Position numbers and translations under genes: made by a program
Assembly (NCBI RefSeq): GCF_000282475.1
Contig: NZ_AKJF01000027.1
Coordinates: forward strand, 1-32,217
Origin: Pseudomonas sp. GM78
GTDB taxonomy: Bacteria; Pseudomonadota; Gammaproteobacteria; Pseudomonadales; Pseudomonadaceae
Reading direction: 5' to 3'
Length of the DNA stretch: 32,217 nt
In this document: positions 23,501 through 32,122 of the stretch, in pieces
Layout of the letters: every line of letters begins with the position of its first letter
Numbering within the stretch: the first letter of the stretch is position 1
The notes under the pieces: model-generated
The model's input: the letters and a program-made list of their open reading frames with translations, nothing else
What the model was told of the DNA's origin: nothing
The model's database searches: none

Positions 23501-23530
23501 AAAAGAAGGTGCGCAGGCACCTTCTTTTTT
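23501..23530 (+). terminator. Rho-independent terminator after the racemase gene
   Basis: A perfect 12-bp stem (23501-23512 with 23517-23528) and 4-base loop, with a run of Ts at the end of the right arm, starts 8 bases after the racemase stop. The A-rich left arm could make it work in both directions. Confidence 0.93.
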
Positions 23531-23606
23531 GTCTGATCCAGAAGCAGATTCGCTACTATGGTTGTCCGTCTTCATCGTTTGCGGATTTATTCATTCTGGA
23601 GCCCGA

Positions 23607-24428
23607 ATGCCAAGTCAAAAGGACATCGCCACCGAAAGCGGCGCACCGATGATCCCTGAACAGCGCCGTGAATTGATGCTGCGACAGTTGCGAAAGCATC
23701 AGGTGCTCAGTGTTCATCAATTGATGGAAATGTTCGACTGTTCGCACATGACCATACGCCGCGACATCGCGTTGCTGGAGCAGGAAGGTCGTGCTTATTC
23801 GGTAACGGGTGGTGTGCGAATTGCCAGCCAGTTGCACAGTGAGCCCAGCCATCAGCTCAAGGCGGTGGTGGAGTTGCCGCAGAAGCAGGCAATGGCCAAA
23901 CTCGCCGCCCGGCTACTGCATGCCGACATGACGATTTACCTGGACGCGGGAACCAGCACCCTGGAAATCGTCCCCTACATCAAGGCATTGTCGGGCATGA
24001 CCGTGGTGACCAACGACTTCGGCGTCGTCCAGGCACTGATCGAAGCGCCCCATGTCACCGTAATTCATACCGGCGGGCAACTGGATCACTCCAATCAATC
24101 ATGCGTGGGCGGTCTGGCAGTGGCCACCTTGCGTCAGGTCGTCACCGATATTGCGTTCATATCGACCAGCTCATGGGATTTGCGTCGCGGACTCACCACA
24201 CCGTCGGCACTGAAGGTGGAGGTCAAGCAGGCCGCGATGCAATCGGCTTCGCAAGTGGTGCTGGTGGCCAGCAGTTCGAAATACGGCACCTTTAGTATGT
24301 ACAAGATCGCCGGGCTCGAGCAGTTCGATATCATCCTCAGCGATGATGCCTTGACCCCTGCCGCGGCCGACGGCATTCGCAAGCAAGGTGTCGAACTTTT
24401 GCTACCGTCTGATAATCCCGTGGTCTGA
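23607..24428 (+). CDS. DeoR-family transcriptional regulator
   Basis: 273 residues: an N-terminal DeoR helix-turn-helix (about residues 15-70, with QRRELMLRQLRKHQVLSVHQ and DCSHMTIRRDIALLE) and a C-terminal DeoRC sugar-phosphate sensor domain (YLDAGTSTLEIVPYI, VVTNDFGVV, TGGQLDHSN). Start 23607 has TGGAG 6 bases upstream; ATG 23649 is an alternative. It is encoded convergent to the acid-sugar operon, ending 48 bases from its last gene. DeoR-family repressors usually respond to a sugar phosphate, so a threonate/erythronate-pathway intermediate is a likely effector. This link is from position only. Confidence 0.88.
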   Translation: MPSQKDIATESGAPMIPEQRRELMLRQLRKHQVLSVHQLMEMFDCSHMTIRRDIALLEQEGRAYSVTGGVRIASQLHSEPSHQLKAVVELPQKQAMAKLAARLLHADMTIYLDAGTSTLEIVPYIKALSGMTVVTNDFGVVQALIEAPHVTVIHTGGQLDHSNQSCVGGLAVATLRQVVTDIAFISTSSWDLRRGLTTPSALKVEVKQAAMQSASQVVLVASSSKYGTFSMYKIAGLEQFDIILSDDALTPAAADGIRKQGVELLLPSDNPVV

Positions 24429-24433
24429 AACGA

Positions 24434-24459
24434 CGGGCTCCCGCATCCAGCAGAGCCCG
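24434..24459. terminator. Possible bidirectional terminator between convergent genes
   Basis: CGGGCTC and GAGCCCG arms (7 bases, 12-base loop) lie between the DeoR-gene and otnI stops. There is no T-run, so function is uncertain. Confidence 0.4.
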
Positions 24460-24475
24460 CGAGCTACCTGCCCTG

Positions 24476-25264
24476 TTAAGCCTGACGCGCCTTCCAGTCA
24501 CGCAACCATTGCAAGCCGGCAGACGTGTTGCCACGCGGCCGGTATTCACACCCTACCCAGCCGTCATAACCCAACTGGTCGATCAGCTCGAACAGGTAGG
24601 GATAATTGACTTCTCCCAAGTCCGGTTCATGCCGGTCCGGCACGCCAGCGATCTGGATATGCCCAATACCGTCGAAGTCCCGACGCAGTTTGGTGGCCAG
24701 GTCGCCTTCGACGATCTGGCAATGGTAGCAATCGAACTGAACCTTGAGGTTACTGGCGCCCACTTCCTTGCAGATTGCCTGGGCCTGGTCCTGCCGGTTG
24801 AGGAAAAAGCCCGGCATGTCCCGTGTATTGATCGGTTCGAGCAACACGGTGACACCTGCCTTGGCGGCCTGAGCCGTGGCATAGGCGAGGTTTTCCAGGT
24901 ACACGCCGTGATGCCGTGGCCGGTCACTCTCGGATGGCAGCAGGCCGGCCATGACATGAACACGCGAATTACCCAGCACGCTGGCGTATTCCAGGGCGCG
25001 ATCCAAACCGCTACGAAATTCACTCTCACACCCCGGCAACGACACCGTCCCCCGCTCGCCCGCCGCCCAATCACCGGGTGGCGCATTGAACAGAGCCTGT
25101 ACCAGGCCGTTGTCGCTCAGGCGTTGCTTGAGCTCCTGAGCGCTGTAGTCGTAGGGGAACAGATACTCGACCGCTTCGAAACCATCGGCAGCCGCGGCGG
25201 CGAAACGATCCAGAAACTCATGTTCCGGGTAGAGCATGCTTAGATTGGCAGCAAAACGAGGCAT
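24476..25264 (-). CDS. otnI: 2-oxo-tetronate isomerase (hydroxypyruvate isomerase family)
   Basis: 262-residue TIM barrel of the Hyi/OtnI family. The metal-binding set is visible: LLEPINTRD (Glu), the QFDCYHCQ segment (Asp, His), [14 protein letters not shown] and GCEYRP (Glu). The hydroxypyruvate isomerase name is common for this family, but in operons with otnK and otnC it interconverts 2-oxo- and 3-oxo-tetronate. It is the last gene of the operon, 21 bases after the GntP gene, with AGGAG before the ATG. The start at 25264 is the only good one. Confidence 0.88.
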   Translation of the reverse strand: MPRFAANLSMLYPEHEFLDRFAAAAADGFEAVEYLFPYDYSAQELKQRLSDNGLVQALFNAPPGDWAAGERGTVSLPGCESEFRSGLDRALEYASVLGNSRVHVMAGLLPSESDRPRHHGVYLENLAYATAQAAKAGVTVLLEPINTRDMPGFFLNRQDQAQAICKEVGASNLKVQFDCYHCQIVEGDLATKLRRDFDGIGHIQIAGVPDRHEPDLGEVNYPYLFELIDQLGYDGWVGCEYRPRGNTSAGLQWLRDWKARQA

Positions 25265-25285
25265 GGTAGCTCCTGAAATAATGGG

Positions 25286-26746
25286 TTAGACAAAAGGCCA
25301 GATCAGCAGGGTAATACAGAAACCCAAAGTACCGAGCAACGTGGTCAATACCGTCCAGGTGCGCAGGCCATCGGCCACGTTCAGCCCGGACAATTTGGTG
25401 AAGATCCAGTAACCGGCGTCATTGATATGGGACATGGCCAACCCCCCACCGCCCATGGCCAGGCACAGCAGGGCCATGTGGTTCGGCGTCAGATTAAGGG
25501 TCACGATCAGCGGGCTGATGATACCGGCAGTGGTCACCAGTGCCACAGTGGTCGAGCCCTGCACCGCACGCAACAGCATGGTCAGCAGAAAACCCAGCGC
25601 CAGCACCGGCAGGCCGGTGGTGCGCAACATATCGGAGACCACGGCACCGATCCCGGTATCCACCAGTACCTTGCCGAACACGCCGCCGGCACCGGCGATC
25701 AGGATCACCATCGCCACGCCGGGCAAGGCCGAGCCGATCACATCCGACACCTGAGTGCGGCTCCAGCCCCGACGCGAACCTAGCAGCCAGGCACACAGCA
25801 AGGTGTCGATCAGCAATGCCACCAGCGGTGCACCGAGCACAGTCATGATTGCGCGCACAGTCGATTCGGCGGGCAGCAGCGAGGTGGACAGCGTCCCCAA
25901 CAGAATCAGGATAATGGGTAGCAGGATCAAGCTGACGATCAGACCAAAACCCGGCGCGGGTGCCGGCGGCAGTTTGGACACGATGCTGCTGGTGGACTCT
26001 TCCAGACCCATGTGCGATACGGCTTCTGCCGCGCGCTCGGGGTTCGTGTCGCTGCCGTTGGTCCAGGCGGCCAGGTCTTCGTTGGTGACATGCGGGCCAT
26101 AGACCTCAGCACGAATATCGTCGGTCATCGGGTACACCCGACGGGTCATGCGCCCGGCCACGCGGTAGCCTACGTAGCAAAGGAAGGCTGTGATGGGCAG
26201 GCCGAACATCAGCACACGGCCCAGGTCCGCGCCCAATTGGCTGGCAGCGGCCACGGCGCCCGGGTGCGGCGGCAGGAAGGCGTGTACGGTCAACAAGGCC
26301 GCGCACATCGGCAACGCGAACACCAAAAGCGGCTTGCGTGCGCGCCGGGCTATCCCATAAGCAAGCGGCATGAGGATGATCACGCCCACCTCGAAGAACA
26401 CCGGCACCCCGACCATGAAGCCGGCAATCGTCAACGCCAGGGGCGTACGCCGATTGCCGAAACGGGTAATCAGGGTCTTGGCCAACGCCTCGGCACCGCC
26501 AGAGAGCTCGATGATCCGCCCGATCATCGCGCCCAGGGCAATGATGATCGCAATATGGCCTAAGGTTTTGCCCATACCACCTTCGATCGTAGCGACCAGA
26601 TCAGCCGGCTTCACTCCGGCCACCAGCGCTACCAGAATGCTCACCAGCATCAAGGCCACGAAGGGCTGGAACTTGTACTTGAGCACCAGGAACAACAACA
26701 GAGCGATGCCCGCCCCAGCGGTAATCATCAGGATTAACGGGCTCAT
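25286..26746 (-). CDS. GntP family permease
   Basis: About 486 residues with many hydrophobic helices, of the GntP gluconate:H+ symporter family. Family segments include FMVGVPVFFEVGVIILMPLA, PPHPGAVAAASQLGADLG and the C-terminal AMGGGGLAMSHINDAGYW. A soluble stretch of about 60 residues in the middle (around residues 215-275) separates the two halves. ATG 26746 matches the family start; a GTG at 26800 is open but unsupported. In this operon it should import the four-carbon sugar acid (threonate or erythronate). The 189-base gap upstream of it contains no gene. Confidence 0.9.
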   Translation of the reverse strand: MSPLILMITAGAGIALLLFLVLKYKFQPFVALMLVSILVALVAGVKPADLVATIEGGMGKTLGHIAIIIALGAMIGRIIELSGGAEALAKTLITRFGNRRTPLALTIAGFMVGVPVFFEVGVIILMPLAYGIARRARKPLLVFALPMCAALLTVHAFLPPHPGAVAAASQLGADLGRVLMFGLPITAFLCYVGYRVAGRMTRRVYPMTDDIRAEVYGPHVTNEDLAAWTNGSDTNPERAAEAVSHMGLEESTSSIVSKLPPAPAPGFGLIVSLILLPIILILLGTLSTSLLPAESTVRAIMTVLGAPLVALLIDTLLCAWLLGSRRGWSRTQVSDVIGSALPGVAMVILIAGAGGVFGKVLVDTGIGAVVSDMLRTTGLPVLALGFLLTMLLRAVQGSTTVALVTTAGIISPLIVTLNLTPNHMALLCLAMGGGGLAMSHINDAGYWIFTKLSGLNVADGLRTWTVLTTLLGTLGFCITLLIWPFV

Positions 26747-26935
26747 TTCAAAAGCCCCCCACGCCGGGTCAATGAAACGGTGCTGCCAATGGATCTGCAC
26801 ATGCCGCAGTGAAGGTGAGCCATGCTTGGATTTCCTGTTGTTATTGTTTTTTCAGGCAAGCCGCGTCCGTCGAGAGTCGCAGTGCGCCTCCCAGGCAGGG
26901 CTTGCAGTATCGTTTTGTTGTGTTAAGCCCGTGCG

Positions 26936-27574
26936 CTACCAGTGCGCGCCAAACGTTTCTCGCAGCTCATCCAGCGCCGCCTGGTCGAGCGGCTCTGGCT
27001 TCGGATTGCTCATCAGCCACAGTCGCGCGGTTTCCTCAAGTTCTTCCAAGGCGTAGCTGGCTTTGGATACCGAACTCTCCCAGACCACCGGACCGAGCCG
27101 CTCCAGCATCACGCCGCGAACGCTATTGGCCAGTTTTGCAACCTGTTCGGCTACCTTCGGCGAGCCGGGGCGCTGGTAGCCAATCAACGGGATATGCCCG
27201 ACTTTCATGACCTGATACGGCGTCAGCGGCGGCAGAATGTCATTGGCCTGCCAAACGCCTGCCAGGGTCAATGCCACCAGATGGGTCGAGTGGGTATGCA
27301 CCACGCCGCCGACAGTCGGGTTGCGGTCATAGACCTGGCGATGCAGTGCCAGGGTCTTTGAAGGCTTGTCCCCGGACACCCATTTGCCGGCCAGGTTGAC
27401 CTTGGCGATGGTCGCCGGATCGAGGCGCCCGAGGCAGACGTCAGTCGGCGTGATCAACCAACCATCATCCAGCCGTGCGCTGATATTGCCCGCGCTGCCG
27501 ACGGTGTATCCGCGCTGATAAAGGCTAAGGCCTGTCTCACAGATTTCTTCGCGCAAGGCGTTTTCGTTAATCAT
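26936..27574 (-). CDS. otnC: 3-oxo-tetronate 4-phosphate decarboxylase
   Basis: 212-residue class II aldolase of the OtnC (YgbL) group, which removes CO2 from 3-oxo-tetronate 4-phosphate to give dihydroxyacetone phosphate. The fold is marked by GSAGNISARL, the PSKTLALH segment and the metal motif HTHSTH. In the third metal site, where the usual motif is NHGPVV, this protein has RLGPVV, so His is replaced by Leu. That may be normal in this subgroup or may alter metal binding. It overlaps the kinase stop by 4 bases (ATGA), as expected for consecutive pathway enzymes. Its length equals the family. Confidence 0.88.
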   Translation of the reverse strand: MINENALREEICETGLSLYQRGYTVGSAGNISARLDDGWLITPTDVCLGRLDPATIAKVNLAGKWVSGDKPSKTLALHRQVYDRNPTVGGVVHTHSTHLVALTLAGVWQANDILPPLTPYQVMKVGHIPLIGYQRPGSPKVAEQVAKLANSVRGVMLERLGPVVWESSVSKASYALEELEETARLWLMSNPKPEPLDQAALDELRETFGAHW

Positions 27575-28863
27575 TGAACACCTCCGGCGAGTTGGTTCAG
27601 GGCTTTAGTGAAGAAGTCCCGGCCACCGAAGTTGCCCGACTTGAGTGCCAGCGCCAAAGGCTCGTCAGTGCTGCTGACCGTCGCCGGAACACCCGGATCG
27701 ATCTGCGCGCCGATCTGCAGAAGCTGCACGCCCAGCGCTTGAACCACGGCGCCTGATGTTTCTCCGCCGGCGATCACAAAGCGACGCACGCCGCTCTGAC
27801 GCAGACCCTCTGCGATTTGGCCAAAGGCGTTTTCCACCAGGCTGCCGGCTTGAACCACACCCAGTTGCCGCTGCACCGACTTGACCTCTTCCGGCGAGCT
27901 GGTGGCATAGATCAATACAGTTTGTTCGTTCTCGCGAGCGAAGGTCAGGGCTTGTGCTACCACCGGCTCACCGGCAGCCAGGGCCAACGGATCGATGCGC
28001 AAGGCCGGACGACCGGCTTCGAGCCAGGCCGCCACTTGTCCATTGGTGGCAATCGACGCACTGCCGGCCAACACCACTTCCCCGCCGGACACCGCCGGGA
28101 GTTTCGAGGCATCGAGGTCACGCAGCTTGCCGGCCCGACGGAAGTTCTCCGGCAGGCCCAGGGCCAGCCCCGAACCACCTGTCAGTAACGGCAAATCGGC
28201 GCAGGCGCTACCAAGGGTGTACAGATCGCGGTCCGACAAGGCATCGGCGATGGCCATGCCCACACCTTGAGCCCTCAGTTCGGCGATGCGAGCCTTCACC
28301 TGCTCAGCGCCTTGGGCAATGGTGTCGTAGCGCAGCAGACCGACACTCAGGCCGGTTTGCGATTGCAGGACCCGAACCAGATTGGCGTCGGTCATCGGCG
28401 TCAGCGGGTGATGTTGCATGCCCGATTCACTGAGCAACTGATCCTGCACAAACAGGTGGCCGCGGAAGATCGTCCGGCCATTTTCCGGGAACGCTGGGCA
28501 CGCCAGGGTAAAATCACTGCCCAGTGCAGCCAGTAGCGCTTCGCTGACCTGGCCGATATTGCCGGCGGCGGTCGAGTCGAATGTCGAGCAATATTTGAAA
28601 AAGATCTGCTCGCAACCTTGTTCGCGCAGCCAGGTTAGCGCAGCGAGGGACTGTCCGACTGCTTCGGCGACCGGTGTGGTACGGGATTTCAGGGCAATGA
28701 CGATCGCATCGGCATCAAGCCCAGCGGCAACTTCCGCGCTCGGGATACCGATGCTTTGCACGGTGCGCATACCGCCGCGTACCAGCATGTTGGCCAGATC
28801 CGTGGCACCGGTGAAATCGTCGGCGATGCAGCCCAGCAGCGGGCGTGCGGTGGTTGTAGTCAT
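27571..28863 (-). CDS. otnK: 3-oxo-tetronate kinase (DUF1537)
   Basis: 430-residue acid-sugar kinase, formerly DUF1537. The N-terminal domain has the substrate segment GCIADDFTGATDLA and KYCSTFDSTAAGNIG; the C-terminal nucleotide domain has VIAGGETSGAVV and ALKSGNFGG. It phosphorylates 3-oxo-tetronate at C4 for the decarboxylase. The assignment as OtnK rather than DtnK follows from the presence of otnC and otnI in the same operon. It starts 10 bases after the dehydrogenase stop, with AGGAAC before the ATG. Confidence 0.93.
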   Translation of the reverse strand: MTTTTARPLLGCIADDFTGATDLANMLVRGGMRTVQSIGIPSAEVAAGLDADAIVIALKSRTTPVAEAVGQSLAALTWLREQGCEQIFFKYCSTFDSTAAGNIGQVSEALLAALGSDFTLACPAFPENGRTIFRGHLFVQDQLLSESGMQHHPLTPMTDANLVRVLQSQTGLSVGLLRYDTIAQGAEQVKARIAELRAQGVGMAIADALSDRDLYTLGSACADLPLLTGGSGLALGLPENFRRAGKLRDLDASKLPAVSGGEVVLAGSASIATNGQVAAWLEAGRPALRIDPLALAAGEPVVAQALTFARENEQTVLIYATSSPEEVKSVQRQLGVVQAGSLVENAFGQIAEGLRQSGVRRFVIAGGETSGAVVQALGVQLLQIGAQIDPGVPATVSSTDEPLALALKSGNFGGRDFFTKALNQLAGGVQ

Positions 28864-28873
28864 GGGGTGTTCC

Positions 28874-29779
28874 TCAAACGGGCTCTGGCTTAGCAGTCGG
28901 CAATTCGATGCCCGGGAAAATCTTGATCACCGCTGAGTCGTCCTCACGGCCGAATCCGGCACTGGATGCCTGCATGAACATTTGGTGTGCGGTAGCTGAC
29001 AGCGGCAGCGGGAATTTGCTGGCACGGGCGGTATCCAGCACCAGGCCCAGGTCCTTGACAAAAATGTCGACTGCGGACAACGGCGTGTAGTCGGCCTTGA
29101 GAATGTGCGGCACGCGATTTTCGAACATCCAGGAATTGCCGGCGCTGTGGGTGATCACTTCATATAGGGCATCGGCATCAACCCCTTCACGCAGGCCCAA
29201 CGCCATGGCTTCGGCAGAAGCGGCAATATGCACCCCGGCCAGCAGTTGGTTGATGATTTTGACCTTCGAACCCAGGCCGTGGGCGTCACCCAGGCGATAC
29301 ACCTTGCCGGCCATGCCCGCCAGTATCGATTCGACCTTGGCATAGGCGTCGGCCGGGCCCGAGGTCATCATGGTCATTTCGCCGGCGGCAGCCTTGGCGG
29401 CACCACCGGAAATCGGAGCATCCAGATACAGCAGGCCCAGCGCAGCCAGCCGCTGGCCAAGATCCACGGCATAAGTCGGAGCGACCGTGGCGCAACCGAT
29501 CACCAGACTACCCGGGCGCAGTGCAGCCACGGCACCACCCTCACCGAACAGCACCGTTTCGGTTTGCTCGGCATTCACCACTACGGTAATGATCACCTCG
29601 CACTGCGCAGCCATGTTCGAAGGTGACGGACAAGCCACACCGCCCTCCCCAGCGAACTGCTCTGTTACGGCAGCACGCACATCACAGGCATGCACATTGA
29701 AACCGCTGCGCAACAACGAGCGGGCAATGCCCAGCCCCATTGCGCCCAGACCGACTACACCGACATTCTTGTTATTCAT
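28874..29779 (-). CDS. ltnD: L-threonate dehydrogenase (HIBADH family)
   Basis: 301-residue beta-hydroxyacid dehydrogenase. Rossmann motif GLGAMGLGIA, substrate loop DAPISGGAAKA, and catalytic K174 in GSKVKIINQLL. In operons with otnK, otnC and otnI this family oxidises L-threonate to 2-oxo-tetronate. A DAPISGG loop is normal for the family, unlike the paralogue at 13989-14906. It is the first gene of the operon (GGAG about 7 bases before the ATG). Closely related family members use 3-hydroxyisobutyrate or tartronate semialdehyde, so threonate is assigned from the operon. Confidence 0.9.
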   Translation of the reverse strand: MNNKNVGVVGLGAMGLGIARSLLRSGFNVHACDVRAAVTEQFAGEGGVACPSPSNMAAQCEVIITVVVNAEQTETVLFGEGGAVAALRPGSLVIGCATVAPTYAVDLGQRLAALGLLYLDAPISGGAAKAAAGEMTMMTSGPADAYAKVESILAGMAGKVYRLGDAHGLGSKVKIINQLLAGVHIAASAEAMALGLREGVDADALYEVITHSAGNSWMFENRVPHILKADYTPLSAVDIFVKDLGLVLDTARASKFPLPLSATAHQMFMQASSAGFGREDDSAVIKIFPGIELPTAKPEPV

Positions 29780-30019
29780 GGGGTACTCCAGAGGAAAGCA
29801 GCGACTGCTTCAACACCTGCAAGGCGCAGACGTTGGCCGCGTTGTAGATGCAGCAGATCATCCACCAATGAACGGATTATGTGAAGTATTTTTTCTTCAT
29901 AACATTTTTTAACATCGCTTTCATTGTGCAGAGTGACGTGATGCTGCCTTCTTGCGGGAGATAACGCCGACGCCGGCGAATTGAGGGTTTCAACGAGGTC
30001 GTGATCTTCATCACCAACA
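29780..30019. other. Upstream region of the acid-sugar operon
   Basis: No gene found. An AT-rich dyad at 29877-29902 is listed separately; the promoter for ltnD should lie in this stretch. Confidence 0.4.
29877..29902. promoter_or_regulatory. AT-rich dyad upstream of ltnD (possible operator)
   Basis: TTAT(GT)GAAG and CTTCATAA form inverted arms (8 bases with a 2-base bulge) around 8 bases, about 100 bases before the ltnD start. An AACAT direct repeat follows (29901-29915 region). It could be the binding site of the DeoR-type regulator. Confidence 0.35.
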
Positions 30020-30337
30020 CGCCTCACGCTGGTATTTGATGGTGTGAAACAGTACGGAAATCAAAGGCGCAGGCGGTATCAGCGCGTTGCCTGCGCCGGA
30101 TGAAATGATCGATGCGTGGCTGCGCATGATGCGACTCATGGATCGCCCTCATGAGGCTGCGATCCTTGCGCCGATGATTGAGCGCGAGATTCTGTTCCAC
30201 GCATTGCAGGGATCGCAGGGAGACATTCTTCGCGATGTTGTGCAACCGGATGGCCGGATGACACAGATTCGCCGTGTCACCCAATAGATTCGTGATTACT
30301 ACCCGAGCCTTTTCCGTGTGGAACCGCTATATCGGCC
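30020..30337 (+). pseudogene. AraC-type regulator remnant
   Basis: From about 30048 the frame reads into WLRMMRLMDRPHEAAILAP, then MIEREILFHALQGSQGDILR and QIRRVTQ, which fits the end of the AraC N-terminal (AraC_N) domain. At 30285 a TAG replaces the tryptophan usually found before IRD; after it the same frame continues IRDYYPSLFRVEPL, the start of the AraC DNA-binding part, and then loses similarity. A possible piece of the domain start (TLVFDGVKQYGNQ) is in another frame at 30020-30084. Most of both ends is missing, so this is a dead gene. Confidence 0.65.
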
Positions 30338-30561
30338 CTGCTGCTTTGGGCTAAAGTGCTCGTTGAATGACAGAAAACTCATCAATTATCTGGCTAAGCT
30401 GCTAGTAATAGTCGAACGTGATCGTCCGCTCTGTGTCGCCTGCTATCCCTCGCGACAGGCAACAATCGGCCAAAAGCTGCCGGTCACGGTCTCTGCTTAA
30501 GGCCTCCCTCGTTGGGATCTCATCCGAATTATGTTTACCTCCCGGCATCGGCAGGCCAACG
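30338..30561. other. Stretch with no recognisable feature
   Basis: I see no gene, hairpin or repeat here. It lies between the AraC remnant and the stop of the DUF1254 gene and may be decayed coding DNA. Confidence 0.4.
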
Positions 30562-32100
30562 TCACTTCACCTTCTCGATGTCACCGGGCTTCCAGCTCTT
30601 ATCGATAGCGGGTTCCTTAGGGCCGTAGAGTCGGATGATCGCGAAATAACCTTTGCCGGGCACAGTGGCGAGCCAGTTGGCTTTCTTACCTTCGGGTACT
30701 TTTGGTCCGAGGTAGAGGTCGGTGCTGCGGTCGGCGTTCTGCACCGGTTTGTCACGCGAACCGAGGGAGGGGAACGGCTGGCCGTTGTCGAGACCGGAAG
30801 CATTTGCGGCATCGTAAAGCGTCACCGACCAGAACAAGTCGGCAGGAATGTTGGCCGGCAGGTTCAGGCGATAGTTGGTGTCACCCGACAAGGGCGTGCC
30901 CCCGCTGTCGGTGAAACTGATCATATATTTGGCACCCTTGCCTGGGGTTTGGGACATCATTCCCGGGCTTATCGAGTAGTAATTGGTGAACATCCAGATT
31001 CGAGCATCAAGGGCCAGATACGGATAGGCTCCGGCGACATTTTCCCAACTATCATTCTTCGATCCGCCCGGATTCGCGGGAGTACCGTCGGCGAAAGGAT
31101 TAAGCCACTGGCGGTCTGGATAAACTCTAAACGAGAGACCACTCACCTTGTCTGAAAAGCCAATGACACGGCTCATTTCATAGCCGGTCTTGGCGGACCG
31201 ATCGAGGATCTCGCGTGTTCGCGCATCAGGATTGAACGGTTGCCCCTTGACTATGCCGATCGCCGCCAGCATACCGAGCCAATCGGGACCGGCGAGGTTG
31301 GCGCCTTCACTGTCCACAAGCAGCTTGAGCTGATCGAAGGCATTGCCGTCGCTGCTCGGCAGCATGTTGACCGGGACGCCGGAGGCATCGGGGTATGTCA
31401 TCGGTTTCGCCTCGGCCGCGCCGTTCAGTGGATATATCTTTGTCTGTTCAAGATGCGTAACCGTCGGCGTTAGATTCTTCGGGTCTTTATAGAACCCGCG
31501 TAGAAAGACAAAGACATTATTTGTGGCAGAGCGGTACACGTAATAGCCCTCCGGCACTTCGCCCTTGTAGCCGGGTGGCAAGAGGAGAAACTTGCCGCCC
31601 TTTCCCTCATCCGGTCCAAACAGACCAACGTCACCGAAGAACTTGCCACCATCGACCGGAATGGGACGCTGCCAGACATCCAGCAGGATGCCTTGCAACT
31701 CAGGCGGCGCTTCCATCACCATCGGTCCATCCCTTCCCAAGTCGATGTAGCTCATCGCGTAAAGGACATCGGAATTGGGGGTCGTCACCAGGGTCTTGGC
31801 ATCGAGTCTGCGCTTCCAGATCGGCAAGACGTTGTAGCCGGCGCCGAATGTCTTTTCCGAGCCCACCTGCATGCCAAGGGTGTTGATCAAAGGCAGCGCC
31901 CAGAGATACGTCTGCGTCGCCCGTTGAAAAAGCAATTCGTCGCGTAGTATCTGCGCGGCCTCCTGCGTGGGTCGGCCTTGCGTGAACGGCAGGTCGGCGA
32001 GTTTATTGAAGCTGGTTTCCTGAGCGAAGGCTTGCGTTGCCAATTCGCTCATTACTAACGCGCCCACGAGCGCAGCGGCGATCAAGTTCTTTAGATTCAT
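30562..32100 (-). CDS. DUF1254/DUF1214 exported protein
   Basis: 512 residues with a Sec signal peptide (LIAAALVGALVMS then TQAFAQ, cleavage near AFA/QE). An N-terminal DUF1254 domain (TYLWALPLINTLGMQ, TTPNSDVLYAMSYIDL) is followed by a C-terminal DUF1214 domain (FWSVTLYDAANASGLDNGQ, SRDKPVQNADRSTDLYLGP, GYFAIIRLYGP). The function of this pair of domains is not established. ATG 32100 has AGAGGAT 8 bases upstream. A second gene of the same family ends 22 bases upstream on the same strand, so the two form a tandem pair. Confidence 0.9.
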   Translation of the reverse strand: MNLKNLIAAALVGALVMSELATQAFAQETSFNKLADLPFTQGRPTQEAAQILRDELLFQRATQTYLWALPLINTLGMQVGSEKTFGAGYNVLPIWKRRLDAKTLVTTPNSDVLYAMSYIDLGRDGPMVMEAPPELQGILLDVWQRPIPVDGGKFFGDVGLFGPDEGKGGKFLLLPPGYKGEVPEGYYVYRSATNNVFVFLRGFYKDPKNLTPTVTHLEQTKIYPLNGAAEAKPMTYPDASGVPVNMLPSSDGNAFDQLKLLVDSEGANLAGPDWLGMLAAIGIVKGQPFNPDARTREILDRSAKTGYEMSRVIGFSDKVSGLSFRVYPDRQWLNPFADGTPANPGGSKNDSWENVAGAYPYLALDARIWMFTNYYSISPGMMSQTPGKGAKYMISFTDSGGTPLSGDTNYRLNLPANIPADLFWSVTLYDAANASGLDNGQPFPSLGSRDKPVQNADRSTDLYLGPKVPEGKKANWLATVPGKGYFAIIRLYGPKEPAIDKSWKPGDIEKVK

Positions 32101-32122
32101 GGTTGCATCCTCTGCCGTTCGA

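Noticed and set aside
30024-30284. Minus-strand frame of 86 codons
   Set aside because: It is the reverse of the AraC remnant, which shows a clear family pattern on the plus strand.
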